Origin: Luidia sarsii
Lineage: Eukaryota; Echinodermata; Asteroidea; Paxillosida; Luidiidae
Direction of reading: 5' to 3'
NCBI GenBank assembly: GCA_949987565.1
Contig: OX465102.1
Span: forward strand, 19,045,493 to 19,109,492
Length of the DNA stretch: 64,000 nt
A model generated the notes under the pieces. It saw only the letters and a list, made by a program, of their open reading frames with translations, did not search any database and was not told the origin of the DNA. This document shows positions 20,176 through 29,518 of the stretch, piece after piece (position 1 is the first letter of the stretch; every line of letters starts with the position of its first letter). A program made the translations under genes and the position numbers.

Positions 20176-21888
20176 TGTAATGTATGGGTGTAATACATGT
20201 GCCTATGAATGGGTTCAAGTTTAAGTTTATTTGGAGTGCTGGGGGCATTGCTTTGTGCCCGGGTTCTCTGAAACCAGACTACTCTTGTGCAAAAATTAAA
20301 CAAAGACTTTTCAGCAACATTTAGTACGACAAGCACCTGTTTTGGCCTCAGTTGCCTCACAAATTGCCAAATTAGTGGATGTGGGAACGTTACTGTGTAT
20401 GATCAAGGGAAAGTGTGCTGCCATTGAAGCTGCAAGTTCTGTGCTTGCAATTTCCAACTGCCCTTTCCGCATGGAGAAGAGGCTAGTCTGCGGTCAAAGG
20501 GCGTCCAGCTCGCACGCCACTTGGACAAACAGTGCACATGCACGGTAGCACCACTGCAATACACACAATTGGCTTATTTTTAGGCAGATAACCTCATGAC
20601 AAAAGCCAGACTGAAGTCCGTATTGTGCCAGCCTGCCAGGTTTGACTCACTTGTATTGTTTGACTCAAAGTGATAAATTTTGCTGATTGTTTAGCGAGTT
20701 TTGGGCGGTCATGGGCTCTGGAAAGCGGCCCAGTGTGAAGAAGTTAACTGTGAAGAAGTAAGCTGACATCAAATCAAATCTGAAAACAAAGAAACTCTGA
20801 CAAAACCAGTGGATTTGGGTTCATGCCTCCCTCAGTGAAATTGTGTGATTTTACATATGAATGTGTCATGTCTAATGTGAAAGCATTGTCAAATGCAAAA
20901 TTATTGCAAGCTGCTTGCTGATTAAAATTACCCAGTTTTATTACCCAAATTACCCAGAGTGCCTGATGTTTTGATCTCAGCAGGGGCTTTCATAAAGGCC
21001 TTTGTAAAAGCTCCTGCTAGGACCGAAATGTAAGGCCCTTGATTTGTATGGAATATTATGTGGTCCAAGTCTTTGTATTGCCCCTCTGACTAAATCTTGG
21101 ACACTGAGGTCTTGTGTATTATTGTACCACACTTGGTCTTGTGTATTGAGATCTCATGGGTATTGTGGTCTCGTGGGTAGTGTGGTCTCACTCAGTCTTG
21201 GGTATTGAGATCTGTGGTCTCATGGGTATTTGGTCTTGATCCAGGGCACTGAGGCCTCAAGAGTGACAGGTCTTGACTCACATTACTGGTGTCATCAAAG
21301 GAAGGGAGATGCCATTTTTTTGAAGTGTGATTATAATATTTAAGCATGTAGTGCGGTCAGTCATTTCTCACTAATGAGCCCAAGGGCAGCTTTGCAAAAA
21401 TGAAGAGGCCATTTTCAGAATGTTCTGTATCTCACTCTAATGCTCCCTTCCTTTCATAAAATCTACATTGTTATGTCTTGAAAGAATCGCCACATTCTAT
21501 GAAATTATTCAGCCAGAAGAATTGACACGAGTCGAAAAAAGATGGATCCATTTCCACATGTTTTTCTGTCTTTTAAGCACTTCAAAGATTTTGAACAGCA
21601 AACAATCAGTGTTTTACATGAGTTAGTATTGTTACATGTGCAATTAACCATTGGAAAATCCAATTACTAATCTCTTACAGTTCACTCTGAGAAATATACG
21701 TTGGCAACTTAGCATTAATTTCACTTTCCTCATATTGTGGAGTGACTTTATACTTGTGTGTCCTTTCTAAACTGTTGCCTAGGCTTCGGGGTCCCAGTTT
21801 TACATTAATTTTATTATAAAATGCATGACAATGCTAGTTTCGGGCTACATACCTGGGATTGATACTGTTTTGAACAATATGGCGATGC

Positions 21889-22030
21889 GCCAAAGCCTGA
21901 GCTTGAAACTGAAGCCCAGCTCAAGCTTGAATCCAAGCCAAACCCCACATGAAAGCCCGAGCTTGAAACTGACCCCAGGATCGAATCTGACCCCAAGCCT
22001 GAGCCCAAGCCCAATCCCAAGCCTGAAAAG
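21889..22030 (+). repeat. Degenerate six-base-periodic tract
   Basis: Reads as consecutive hexamers such as AAGCCT GAGCTT GAAACT GAAGCC, then GACCCC AAGCCT GAGCCC AAGCCC AATCCC AAGCCT. The period is kept for over 20 units although the units vary. It resembles a decayed form of the hexamer array at 25054. Confidence 0.6.
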
Positions 22031-22840
22031 GTCCATTGTGATTCCCTCCCATCTGATAAACTGTAAAACTAAAACCTCACTTTCAAATACACCTATGCAA
22101 TCGGACGGTGTTGAGAACATTATTTTCTTGTAAACAAAAATTGTTATCTTTAAAAAAGGTTCATAAATACTTTCTCAAAAGTGCTCAAAATAGTAGCTAT
22201 TGAAATACAACCAATGATACATTTTCCCATTTTGAATAATACAAAACTACTTACTGTGTACAATGGCTCAAAAATATGCAATTCTCATAGATGTACGACC
22301 CCACAATGTTTCAATCCCAACAGAGCCTGTCTCATGTCTGTCTTTGAGAAAGGTCCTGCTGGGACCAAAATGTCCGGCCCTCCAAATTGTTTTTCCATTT
22401 CAAATTATTGTGACTGGGAAAGACTTGTAGTAGTACTTTTAGCAGATCGCATAAACAAATGGGAGCCAGGGTTACTATTTAATTATATGCATGTATGGAC
22501 ATTTTAAGTGATTGGGTACTTATGTTGTGTCCCCAGCCTAACATACAATTAAATCGTATTAAATATCACATAACTTCTGACAAAGTGCACTTTTTTTTTA
22601 CTGCTGTGATGTGAGGTGGATTTTAAGTGTTCTTGCTGGACATACCCTTTCCAGACCCTTTAGCTGTGTTTCCTCTGGACTTATTTTGGTTACCGGTAAA
22701 TCCACCAAGATGATGGTTACTTTTCCCCATGATGGCAATTTCTAATTACTAATAGTAGTAGAGTTGCATAAACTGGTATTAATACTGATAAGTGACTGTT
22801 TGGTTTATTAATTAAGAAAAATAACTGGATGGTTGGCTGA

Positions 22841-23165
22841 ACTTAAGCCTCGTTTCCATTGGATTTTTTTGGGTAAAACTCACTGAGACAATAGCTACTT
22901 TTTCCATTTTAAGGTCCAGTGGAAACAACCCAGTCAAATTTCCTCTTGGTTACTTTAACCAAGACCGATGGTTACTTTTACAACCAACCTGTGCAACTCT
23001 GTATTACACCACTCAATAAATAAACATCTGGTCAATTGTCAGCCTGTTTAGTCCCACATGCATGGCACCACTACAATCAAACTCCTTTGTGATAGCAGCC
23101 GGAAGTGGTTATATTTTGAGTGCTATTGAGGTCAATATGTAACCTCAAAGGTCACATTTCAAGAG
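22841..23165 (+). mobile_element. Truncated copy of the AAGCC-type DNA element
   Basis: Starts CTTAAGCCTCGTTTCCATTG, with interior GTTACTTTAACCAAGACCGATGG and AACCTCAAAGGTCACA matching the full copies at 53477 and 62418. The right terminus was not found. Confidence 0.6.
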
Positions 23166-23795
23166 TATGGTAATTGAAATACTGCATACAACTTGAGATA
23201 CATACAAGTATTGAAGTAAGTATTACAAAAGCTGGTAGCATAATCAGACCAGTAACACTGGGGGAATACTTCATGACTTTCCAAGACAGCATATACCAGC
23301 TGGCACACATGCACATGTAAATATCCTGCGAATACCTCATACTACTAACGTTGCATGTAATTATAAGATGGGTGGTAGCAGCATATACAATGTACCCAAA
23401 ACAAGTTTAACTGCATATGCTTATAATACCTGAAACCTTTTCAAGATAGAACATTAATACCACATTAACCAGTAATAATCTAAACCATTTCAAAATAAAA
23501 ACTTTGCATTACACTACACTACAAACACTATCAAAATACCTGCTTCAGTACATCATTAACAATTGCAACTTTCTTTCAGGCAGTCTTTCTTTTGGGAAGA
23601 TTCAAGGGCAAAAGTCAATATGTACTGGTATGTATGCTTTTCAAATAAAAACCACTGAAATGTCACACACAAATAGGGTGCGATTTGCAATCTGTCAGTA
23701 GTTGTGATAACTATAGCTTCTACTTTCATGTCACTTTTCATAACACTTCCATTGAGTACAAAACTGTATCACTTCTAATCCTTGAGGAAGTTATG

Positions 23796-24279
23796 GGGTG
23801 CAGCACACAAAATCCATCCAAGATGGCTCCGCCGAGCTGATTATCATAAAGTGTGTACCCACAACTTTTTTTTAATAAGGGGTCTTTGGAGGCTAATTAA
23901 CTGATACATTGTAGAACAAGTGAAGCTTAAGACAACCTGGGGGTTCACTCTTCAATTTGGTATGAAATATGGACCATATCCTGCTTTAAATGTGGCCCTA
24001 TTTGGCTGCGGAAGTGGAGGGGTCCATCTCAAAATCCTTGCAGAAATTCGGCTTGGACGACTAGACATTTTGGGGGTGTTTTTTTCTGGGGGTAATTAGC
24101 AAAAAATCTAATCGGCTAAGGGCACTAAAATTGAAAAGAATCTGAGAGATGAAGGTCCAAACTACAATTTTAAGTATAGCTACAAGAACTGAGAGACTTT
24201 TGGGCGTGGGATAATTGGCTTTGAAAGTGAGTGTTTTTGTACAGTGTTCAATGGGAGCTCTATTTAGTGTTCTGCACCC
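23796..24279 (+). mobile_element. 484-bp MITE, left copy
   Basis: Begins GGGTGCAGCAC and ends GTTCTGCACCC, which are 11-bp terminal inverted repeats with one mismatch. By eye it matches 28278-28761 base for base, including an eight-T run. Preceding bases are TATG and following bases TATA. Confidence 0.88.
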
Positions 24280-24283
24280 TATA

Positions 24284-24614
24284 GTAAGGATGGTGTCGCC
24301 CAGGCGGCCATTTTGGAGGGTGATTTAAAAATGGCCGGTTTGTTTACAAACATCCGTAGACTTGAGACGAGCACAGAAGAGAGTTTTTGGAGGCATTCTT
24401 ATGAGGTAAAGTCACATTTTTTAATTAATTAACCACTCTTTAGAGAAATACAGCATTTACAATGTAAACAAGGCATAATTTAATACAATTATAATATAAA
24501 TGATACAAACGTTGGCGTTTTTCAGGTTTTTTTTTTTTTATGTTGCTTGAGAGACTACTATTACCAAGTTAAATTGGATAACTTCAGTCAGACTCAGTCA
24601 GAGACAGTAACAAG
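24284..24614 (+). promoter_or_regulatory. 5' flank of the endonuclease with a possible 5'-UTR intron
   Basis: A donor-like ATGAGGTAAAG at about 24404-24414 and an acceptor-like TTCAGTCAG at about 24590 could bound a leader intron of roughly 180 bases. Long T tracts lie between them. No TATA box is convincing. Confidence 0.25.
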
Positions 24615-25004
24615 ATGGATTGCGAATGGGTTGCACGTGTGACCGCTGCCATCAAAAAGAAAACCAAGACCAAGCACGGAACAGAATGCCGTGTTTGGCA
24701 CGGATTTATCCGGAGGAGCAAGGGGCAGAGGGGTGGTGGATATGGCATAATGAATGTCCGCATGCCAGGCAGCCATTCCCGCACAACGATGCGTGTTCAT
24801 AGGTTGGCTTACATCATACATACTGGTAGTTTAATACCCCAGGACAGGCAGGAGTATGATGTGAGCCACCTATGCCACAACTCGTTGTGCGTGAATATCC
24901 ACCACCTCTCACTAGAGCCCCATTGCATAAATAATACAAGAAAAATCTGCAAGAGGCAGAAGGAGTGCAAAGGGCATGGGGATTACAGGCCATGCATCCT
25001 GTGA
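24615..25004 (+). CDS. His-Cys box (I-PpoI-like, His-Me finger) endonuclease, intact
   Basis: A single-exon 129-aa frame starting ATGG after AACAAG. The C-terminal half has the His-Cys box layout of homing endonucleases such as I-PpoI: VSHLCHNSLCVNIHHL at 83-98, then INN near 105-107, and KIC ... ECKGHGDYRPC at 110-127. By comparison with I-PpoI, His85 would be the general base and Asn106 or 107 the metal ligand. Cys25, Cys87, Cys92 and His96 or 97 would bind the first zinc; Cys112, Cys118, His121 and Cys127 the second. All expected positions are filled, so the fold looks intact. The family cuts DNA with one divalent metal. Intron-borne relatives promote homing, but there is no sign of a host intron or rDNA here. 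The gene converges with the transposase across a hexamer array, which suggests both belong to one mobile element. Role in that element is unknown. Confidence 0.8.
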   Translation: MDCEWVARVTAAIKKKTKTKHGTECRVWHGFIRRSKGQRGGGYGIMNVRMPGSHSRTTMRVHRLAYIIHTGSLIPQDRQEYDVSHLCHNSLCVNIHHLSLEPHCINNTRKICKRQKECKGHGDYRPCIL

Positions 25005-25053
25005 AACTTGTGAGTTTCTTTTAACCCTGCAACCTGCAAATGGACCAAACTCA

Positions 25054-25191
25054 AACCCTAACCCTAACCCTAACCCTAACCCTATGCCTAAGCCCAACAC
25101 TAACCCTAAGCCCAACCCTAACCCTAAGCCCAACCGTAACCCTAAGCCCAACCCTAACCCTAAGCCCAACCCTAACCCTAACCCTAGCCCT
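25054..25191 (+). repeat. Telomere-like hexamer array, 23 units
   Basis: Five perfect AACCCT units, then a higher-order 18-bp pattern AAGCCC-AACCCT-AACCCT repeated five times with few changes, then more AACCCT. AACCCT is the complement of the TTAGGG telomere repeat. It fills most of the gap between the stop codons of the two converging genes. Confidence 0.9.
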
Positions 25192-25198
25192 TTTAAGT

Positions 25199-27325
25199 TC
25201 ACTTTTGAGACATTCTACTATAATTATGTTCCTTGTGGAGTTTGATACCTTCGTCGTTAATTCTTGTACAGCTGATGCCGCTTGATTTGGGATCAAGTTG
25301 GCCCGGATTGTATGATTTACTCTTGGCATAATAATTGTGGAATCGCTCGACTCGACACTGTGATCGTCTCCTTTTGTAGTGTCTCCCCTTTGCCCTTTTC
25401 CTATGATATGCTTGCTCTTTATCAATTGCAGCAAGGGCAGTTGCTGAAGGAGAACCAGCAGGTATCGGACATCCAGCAGCTTTACATTTCTTTATGATAG
25501 AATTTGCATGACCATTGTTAACGAGATGGATGGCACTGTGGTCTCTTGGAGCCCCATTTCTCGAGAAAGTCAGTGTCCCTTTAGGGTTTGTAACAGAAAA
25601 GGCATGGTTCATTGATTCTGTTTTTTGCGTGCTTGTTTGGAACCTAGTTTTCATCATTGCCTCACTACCTATACGCTTTTTCATGATCACTTCTAAGATC
25701 TTGGCATCAGATTGAGTAATAATCAGTCTACGCTGGACATAGCGGGAGAGGTACGGGTATTTATATTTCCCCCGACAAACTTGTGAATGGGTGAGGCATT
25801 TTTTATGATCTCCCATATAACAATCTGGAATTGCATCAATTGCCCTTGCTGCCAGTCTATTGATTTTGGTAACATCAATGCCTTTGCACTTAATAAGTAT
25901 TTGCTTTGCTTCAGCTTCAACCCTATGACTTACATCATCTGCAAAGCGGTCTTGGGTCTTACTGCGCACTGTTTTCGTGTCACCGGGAAACATATGCCTG
26001 CTAAAGTTTGCCCGACTTATTGCAGCACAGAGGGATCGGTTGAGATGCGATGGGTCGAGGAAAGTCTCCATGTCTCTACCAGTGTCCTGCTTCATAATAG
26101 AGTTCAAGCCCTGTGCCAGGCAGCCGTCTGCATCGGTGGTTACTCGGTTGACCCGCAGCGGTTCTTCACAGTTCAGCAGCTTGGTAGCCGTTTGCACTCC
26201 TCCCTCCTTCTCGTCTCCCATGTTGAAATGTGCCGGTCTTGTGGCCGTACAGTTCTTAGCAGCATGCTGAGGACGTTCACTCCTTTTTGCAGAGTTGGCT
26301 GCTCGTTCGTGGTCCGAGCTTTTGCATAGTTTGCTTTCGTGATGGTACATGACAACAAACTTGGCAGAAGTCACATTTTCGCATGTTGTGTCCCTCGTCT
26401 GCGTTGCAGGAACAAATGGGGTGCTCTTTCTACAGTTGCGGAGGGGATTGTTGTATTGCCGGTCGATTTCCACTGCGATGGGGCTGTCCCGCTCAAAGCC
26501 CTGGAGCTCGTGAATGTCTTTGGTCAGTTTTCTTTTATGTGCCATGTCTCTGATGTTTTCAGTCCTGATGATGTCTGCACATTTGTTTGCACCTCTCTGC
26601 AGACCAGTTCTGGATGGGACCGCTGTGCCCATCGCTGCCAACAGTCTCCTCGCACCTGCGGTTGCAATACCGGTGTTGTGAAGACCAATCTGCAGGGACA
26701 TATTTGGAACAGCAGTGCTCCTTCCCCGCCTCTTGCTCCCACGAGGTACTTCACTATACAGTCTCTTTGTCCGTGTTTTGTAGTCACACTTGTCACATGA
26801 CAGTGCCTCTGAGACTGCCAATCCTCTACGCTGTTCAGCCTGGGCTTGGATTCTGAGTTGGCCGTCACAGTGAGGGTGTGTCTGCTGATGTTCAACTGCA
26901 GCTTGGATACCAAGTTCCACGGCTAAGTCTACGTCAACAAATCGATAACTTCCTTCACGTTGATCTGATCCACTCACCGGCTGTGGCTGCCCAGATGTTG
27001 CGGCTATAGGCTTCACAGTCTTGAGCTGGATCTCGTCAACTGGAGTAATCTCTGCAGTTTTGGGGCGAAGCAGCATCACATTCCTGCAGTCCTCTCGTGC
27101 AATGTTTGCCGTGTCATGGCAGAATTCTCCTCGTTCATCTCTGAGAGTTGCTAGATGCAATTGCTGATGTGTCGGCCTGACGTATCTTGTGGATGTTGTG
27201 CTGCAGGGTGTGCCAGGTTCAGGTGCCTGTCGGTTGCTTGGCGTGCCTGGTTCAGGTGCCAGTTGGTTGTTTGGCTTGAACCAAGTTTTCTGCATCTTGT
27301 AAATGCCCTGTCTCACTCTACCCAT
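25199..27325 (-). CDS. Mutator-like DDE transposase, intact
   Basis: An uninterrupted frame of 708 aa from the ATG at 27325 (MGRVRQGIYK). The frame stays open upstream to 27385, but only from a TTG. The first 150 residues are variable and include a doubled APEPGTP. A Cys pair CDKC is at 177-180. The core from about 200 to 690 resembles animal proteins annotated as Mutator-like transposases: PNMSLQIGLHNTGI, VEIDRQYNNPL (Asp288), RVTTDADG (Asp398) and TQKTESMNHAF (Glu570), a plausible DDE triad. YMGDHKKC with a later VCRG lies between the second Asp and the Glu, and a basic HYKRRRSQCR stretch is near 649-658. Family name is by recognition and needs a profile search. The intact frame implies recent mobility or selection. 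Its neighbour on plus is an endonuclease; 5'-flanking DNA (27326-28277) has no other gene. Confidence 0.75.
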   Translation of the reverse strand: MGRVRQGIYKMQKTWFKPNNQLAPEPGTPSNRQAPEPGTPCSTTSTRYVRPTHQQLHLATLRDERGEFCHDTANIAREDCRNVMLLRPKTAEITPVDEIQLKTVKPIAATSGQPQPVSGSDQREGSYRFVDVDLAVELGIQAAVEHQQTHPHCDGQLRIQAQAEQRRGLAVSEALSCDKCDYKTRTKRLYSEVPRGSKRRGRSTAVPNMSLQIGLHNTGIATAGARRLLAAMGTAVPSRTGLQRGANKCADIIRTENIRDMAHKRKLTKDIHELQGFERDSPIAVEIDRQYNNPLRNCRKSTPFVPATQTRDTTCENVTSAKFVVMYHHESKLCKSSDHERAANSAKRSERPQHAAKNCTATRPAHFNMGDEKEGGVQTATKLLNCEEPLRVNRVTTDADGCLAQGLNSIMKQDTGRDMETFLDPSHLNRSLCAAISRANFSRHMFPGDTKTVRSKTQDRFADDVSHRVEAEAKQILIKCKGIDVTKINRLAARAIDAIPDCYMGDHKKCLTHSQVCRGKYKYPYLSRYVQRRLIITQSDAKILEVIMKKRIGSEAMMKTRFQTSTQKTESMNHAFSVTNPKGTLTFSRNGAPRDHSAIHLVNNGHANSIIKKCKAAGCPIPAGSPSATALAAIDKEQAYHRKRAKGRHYKRRRSQCRVERFHNYYAKSKSYNPGQLDPKSSGISCTRINDEGIKLHKEHNYSRMSQK

Positions 27326-28277
27326 CTTTAGGCAATTGCTGCGTTGAGTGTTGCTGCAGTGAGAGAGGTCTTTTGAGGTTCGCAAATTGTTTCTGCTCCT
27401 CTAGGAAGAAAACTCTCACCTTTATAGTATTTTGCTGATAAGTGTAATGAATATTAATGGGTTGGAAGTTTTTGTTTCCAAGTAATTAGGGCCCATTCAT
27501 GACGTCAGGAAAGCACCCCTTCAAAGTGTCCTAATTATTGTCCTTAAAAGGAAGGCATTTACAGGGTTTGTGATGTCATTGCAAGTGATTGCACTACCCC
27601 CCCCCCCATCCCCAACACCAACCCCCCCAAACATCCCAAGGGCAACTTGGGAATAGAATCCACCTGTTCAGGGAACACACTGACCATGCTATACTGGCTA
27701 AATGTAAACTTTTATCGTTGCCAAGCAACAAGCTCCGCCCACCCCAAGACCCCCTTTCACCAATTCTAGGGACAAAGCAATACTTTTGCAGGTAGAAATT
27801 GTTGTAAAAATTGTGCATATGTGTCCCTTTTCCAAGACAAGTGCAAAATAAAACTTAATGTGAATATGTGGTGACAAATGTTGGAAGAGAAAGTAACAGC
27901 CCCCCCCCCCTTCTCCCCCATCCTTCTCTCTGTCTTTTTACAGGTTTGTGATACTATCTGTCCCCTCCTTTTGGTTAATTGGACAGTTTGTAATGTTGGG
28001 AAGATTGTAACATCAAAAATATGACATATGAAAAAAATTGGGGGGGAAAATGTTGATGTCACTTGTGACTTGTCCCCAAAGTGTGCACAGTGCTATGCAG
28101 GGTTTCTCTTGTCAGACTGTGTACAAAGGCATGGGCAGTAGGCCCTTAGAGTTTCTCTCACTGCAGGCAAACGCAATCATATTTTTCAATTTTTTTTTCA
28201 CATTTGGCATCAGTGATAGATTTGCCACATCTTGAGCTCAATTTTATGACCCAACTCTAAAGTTTAGCCCCCTTATA
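27326..28277. other. 5' flank of the transposase, no further gene
   Basis: Contains a short inverted pair TAATTAGG/CCTAATTA at about 27483-27536, and C runs at 27597-27607 and 27901-27910. No terminal inverted repeat matching the left side of the interior was found by eye. Confidence 0.4.
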
Positions 28278-28761
28278 GGGTGCAGCACACAAAATCCATC
28301 CAAGATGGCTCCGCCGAGCTGATTATCATAAAGTGTGTACCCACAACTTTTTTTTAATAAGGGGTCTTTGGAGGCTAATTAACTGATACATTGTAGAACA
28401 AGTGAAGCTTAAGACAACCTGGGGGTTCACTCTTCAATTTGGTATGAAATATGGACCATATCCTGCTTTAAATGTGGCCCTATTTGGCTGCGGAAGTGGA
28501 GGGGTCCATCTCAAAATCCTTGCAGAAATTCGGCTTGGACGACTAGACATTTTGGGGGTGTTTTTTTCTGGGGGTAATTAGCAAAAAATCTAATCGGCTA
28601 AGGGCACTAAAATTGAAAAGAATCTGAGAGATGAAGGTCCAAACTACAATTTTAAGTATAGCTACAAGAACTGAGAGACTTTTGGGCGTGGGATAATTGG
28701 CTTTGAAAGTGAGTGTTTTTGTACAGTGTTCAATGGGAGCTCTATTTAGTGTTCTGCACCC
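28278..28761 (+). mobile_element. 484-bp MITE, right copy
   Basis: Same length, orientation and, by eye, sequence as 23796-24279. Preceded by TATA and followed by TATG. Confidence 0.88.
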
Positions 28762-28765
28762 TATG

Positions 28766-29276
28766 CTGTCCATGTGGAAGTGTAATAGCCCCCTCTGTTG
28801 GCAAGTTTTGGCCAGGTTCTACTGAGAATGGGCCTTTTTCCATTTCTATGGTACATGTATTTTCCAAGTATGGTTTCTGACTTTCTGTGCATTGCTCATT
28901 AATGGATCATAAGCTATGAGTATGTGAAATCGATAGCAGTTCTTACTAAACCAACACTACCCAAATCTTCAGAATGCTACAAACATGTTTCTGAAACATT
29001 TAATACTATCAAACAATAATAGGCACACAATCCTTTTTTTTTTTTTTTTACTATGCTACATGTACGCCTACACAAATCTTAAGATCTTACTGATCTTCAA
29101 CTGATATACCAAGATACTGCAAATTGCTTACTGGTTAAACATCCAAAATGCAAATCACTAAAAACGAAGAGGGCCTGATGTTCCCATCCTGCAAGGATGT
29201 TTCTCAAACTGAAGGCAACTGGTATCTATGCACACAACTTTGAGTGCCTGCCTCCTTCTGCACTCCCGACACCAGA
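28766..29276 (-). other. 3' flank of the hydrolase gene
   Basis: No canonical AATAAA was seen on the minus strand in this interval. A T run at about 29033-29050 is an A run on minus. A partial GGGCCTGA-family repeat lies at 29170-29215, just after the stop codon in the direction of transcription. Confidence 0.4.
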
Positions 29277-29518
29277 CTATTTGCGCAACTTAATCAGAGC
29301 CTGGGCCAGGTCTTGCACCTCGCCTCCCTTTGTGGTCTTGCTGAGCCAATCGGCGGGCACGGAGTCGGCACCAGCCTGTGCTCCCAGGCAGGCCCCAGCA
29401 AAGCACAGGCGGCAGCAGTTGTCTCCCCCGGCAACCATGGTGGGGCGTAGTGAGTCGGCATAGTCCTCCGTGGCATTGAGCAGGCAATGAAGACTGTTCT
29501 TGAAACTGGGGGGCATGG
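29277..29518 (-). CDS. Hydrolase-like last exon
   Basis: Starts CC-ATG-CCC after acceptor AATCACAG and completes an Ala codon. It reads AMPPSFKNSLHCLL, then MVAGGDNCCRLCFAGACLGA, then VPADWLSK, and stops at TAG. The GGDN block is the C-terminal half of the metal site in the family. Five of its residues are Cys. Confidence 0.87.

Larger units (their letters stand above)
20176..23795. other. Gene-free stretch with repeats
   Basis: Holds a foldback copy at 20955-21045, a loose tandem array of GGTATTGTGGTCTC-like words at 21110-21260, the six-base-periodic tract at 21889-22030, half of a foldback at 22340-22385 and part of an AAGCC-type DNA element at 22841-23165. No coding sequence was supported. 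Confidence 0.45.
23796..28761. mobile_element. Composite unit: MITE - endonuclease - hexamer array - transposase - MITE
   Basis: A 4966-bp unit with matching 484-bp MITE copies in direct orientation at both ends and a 3998-bp interior. The interior carries a His-Cys box endonuclease frame (plus) and a Mutator-like transposase frame (minus), tail to tail. Outer junctions are both TATG (23792-23795 and 28762-28765); inner junctions are both TATA (24280-24283 and 28274-28277). Only the fourth base differs between the pairs. No separate inverted termini for the interior were found by eye, so the real ends of the element that owns the transposase remain open. Confidence 0.6.

Noticed and set aside
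24976..25245. Asn-Pro / Lys-Pro repeat protein and Gly-Leu or Arg-Val repeat proteins
   Set aside because: These open frames on both strands are direct products of the six-base telomere-like array, which stays open in all frames.
23796..28761. LTR retrotransposon with 484-bp long terminal repeats
   Set aside because: The repeats have inverted termini of their own, do not start TG and end CA, and a third dispersed copy exists at 5264-5675. The interior encodes a nuclease and a DDE transposase, with no gag, protease or reverse transcriptase.
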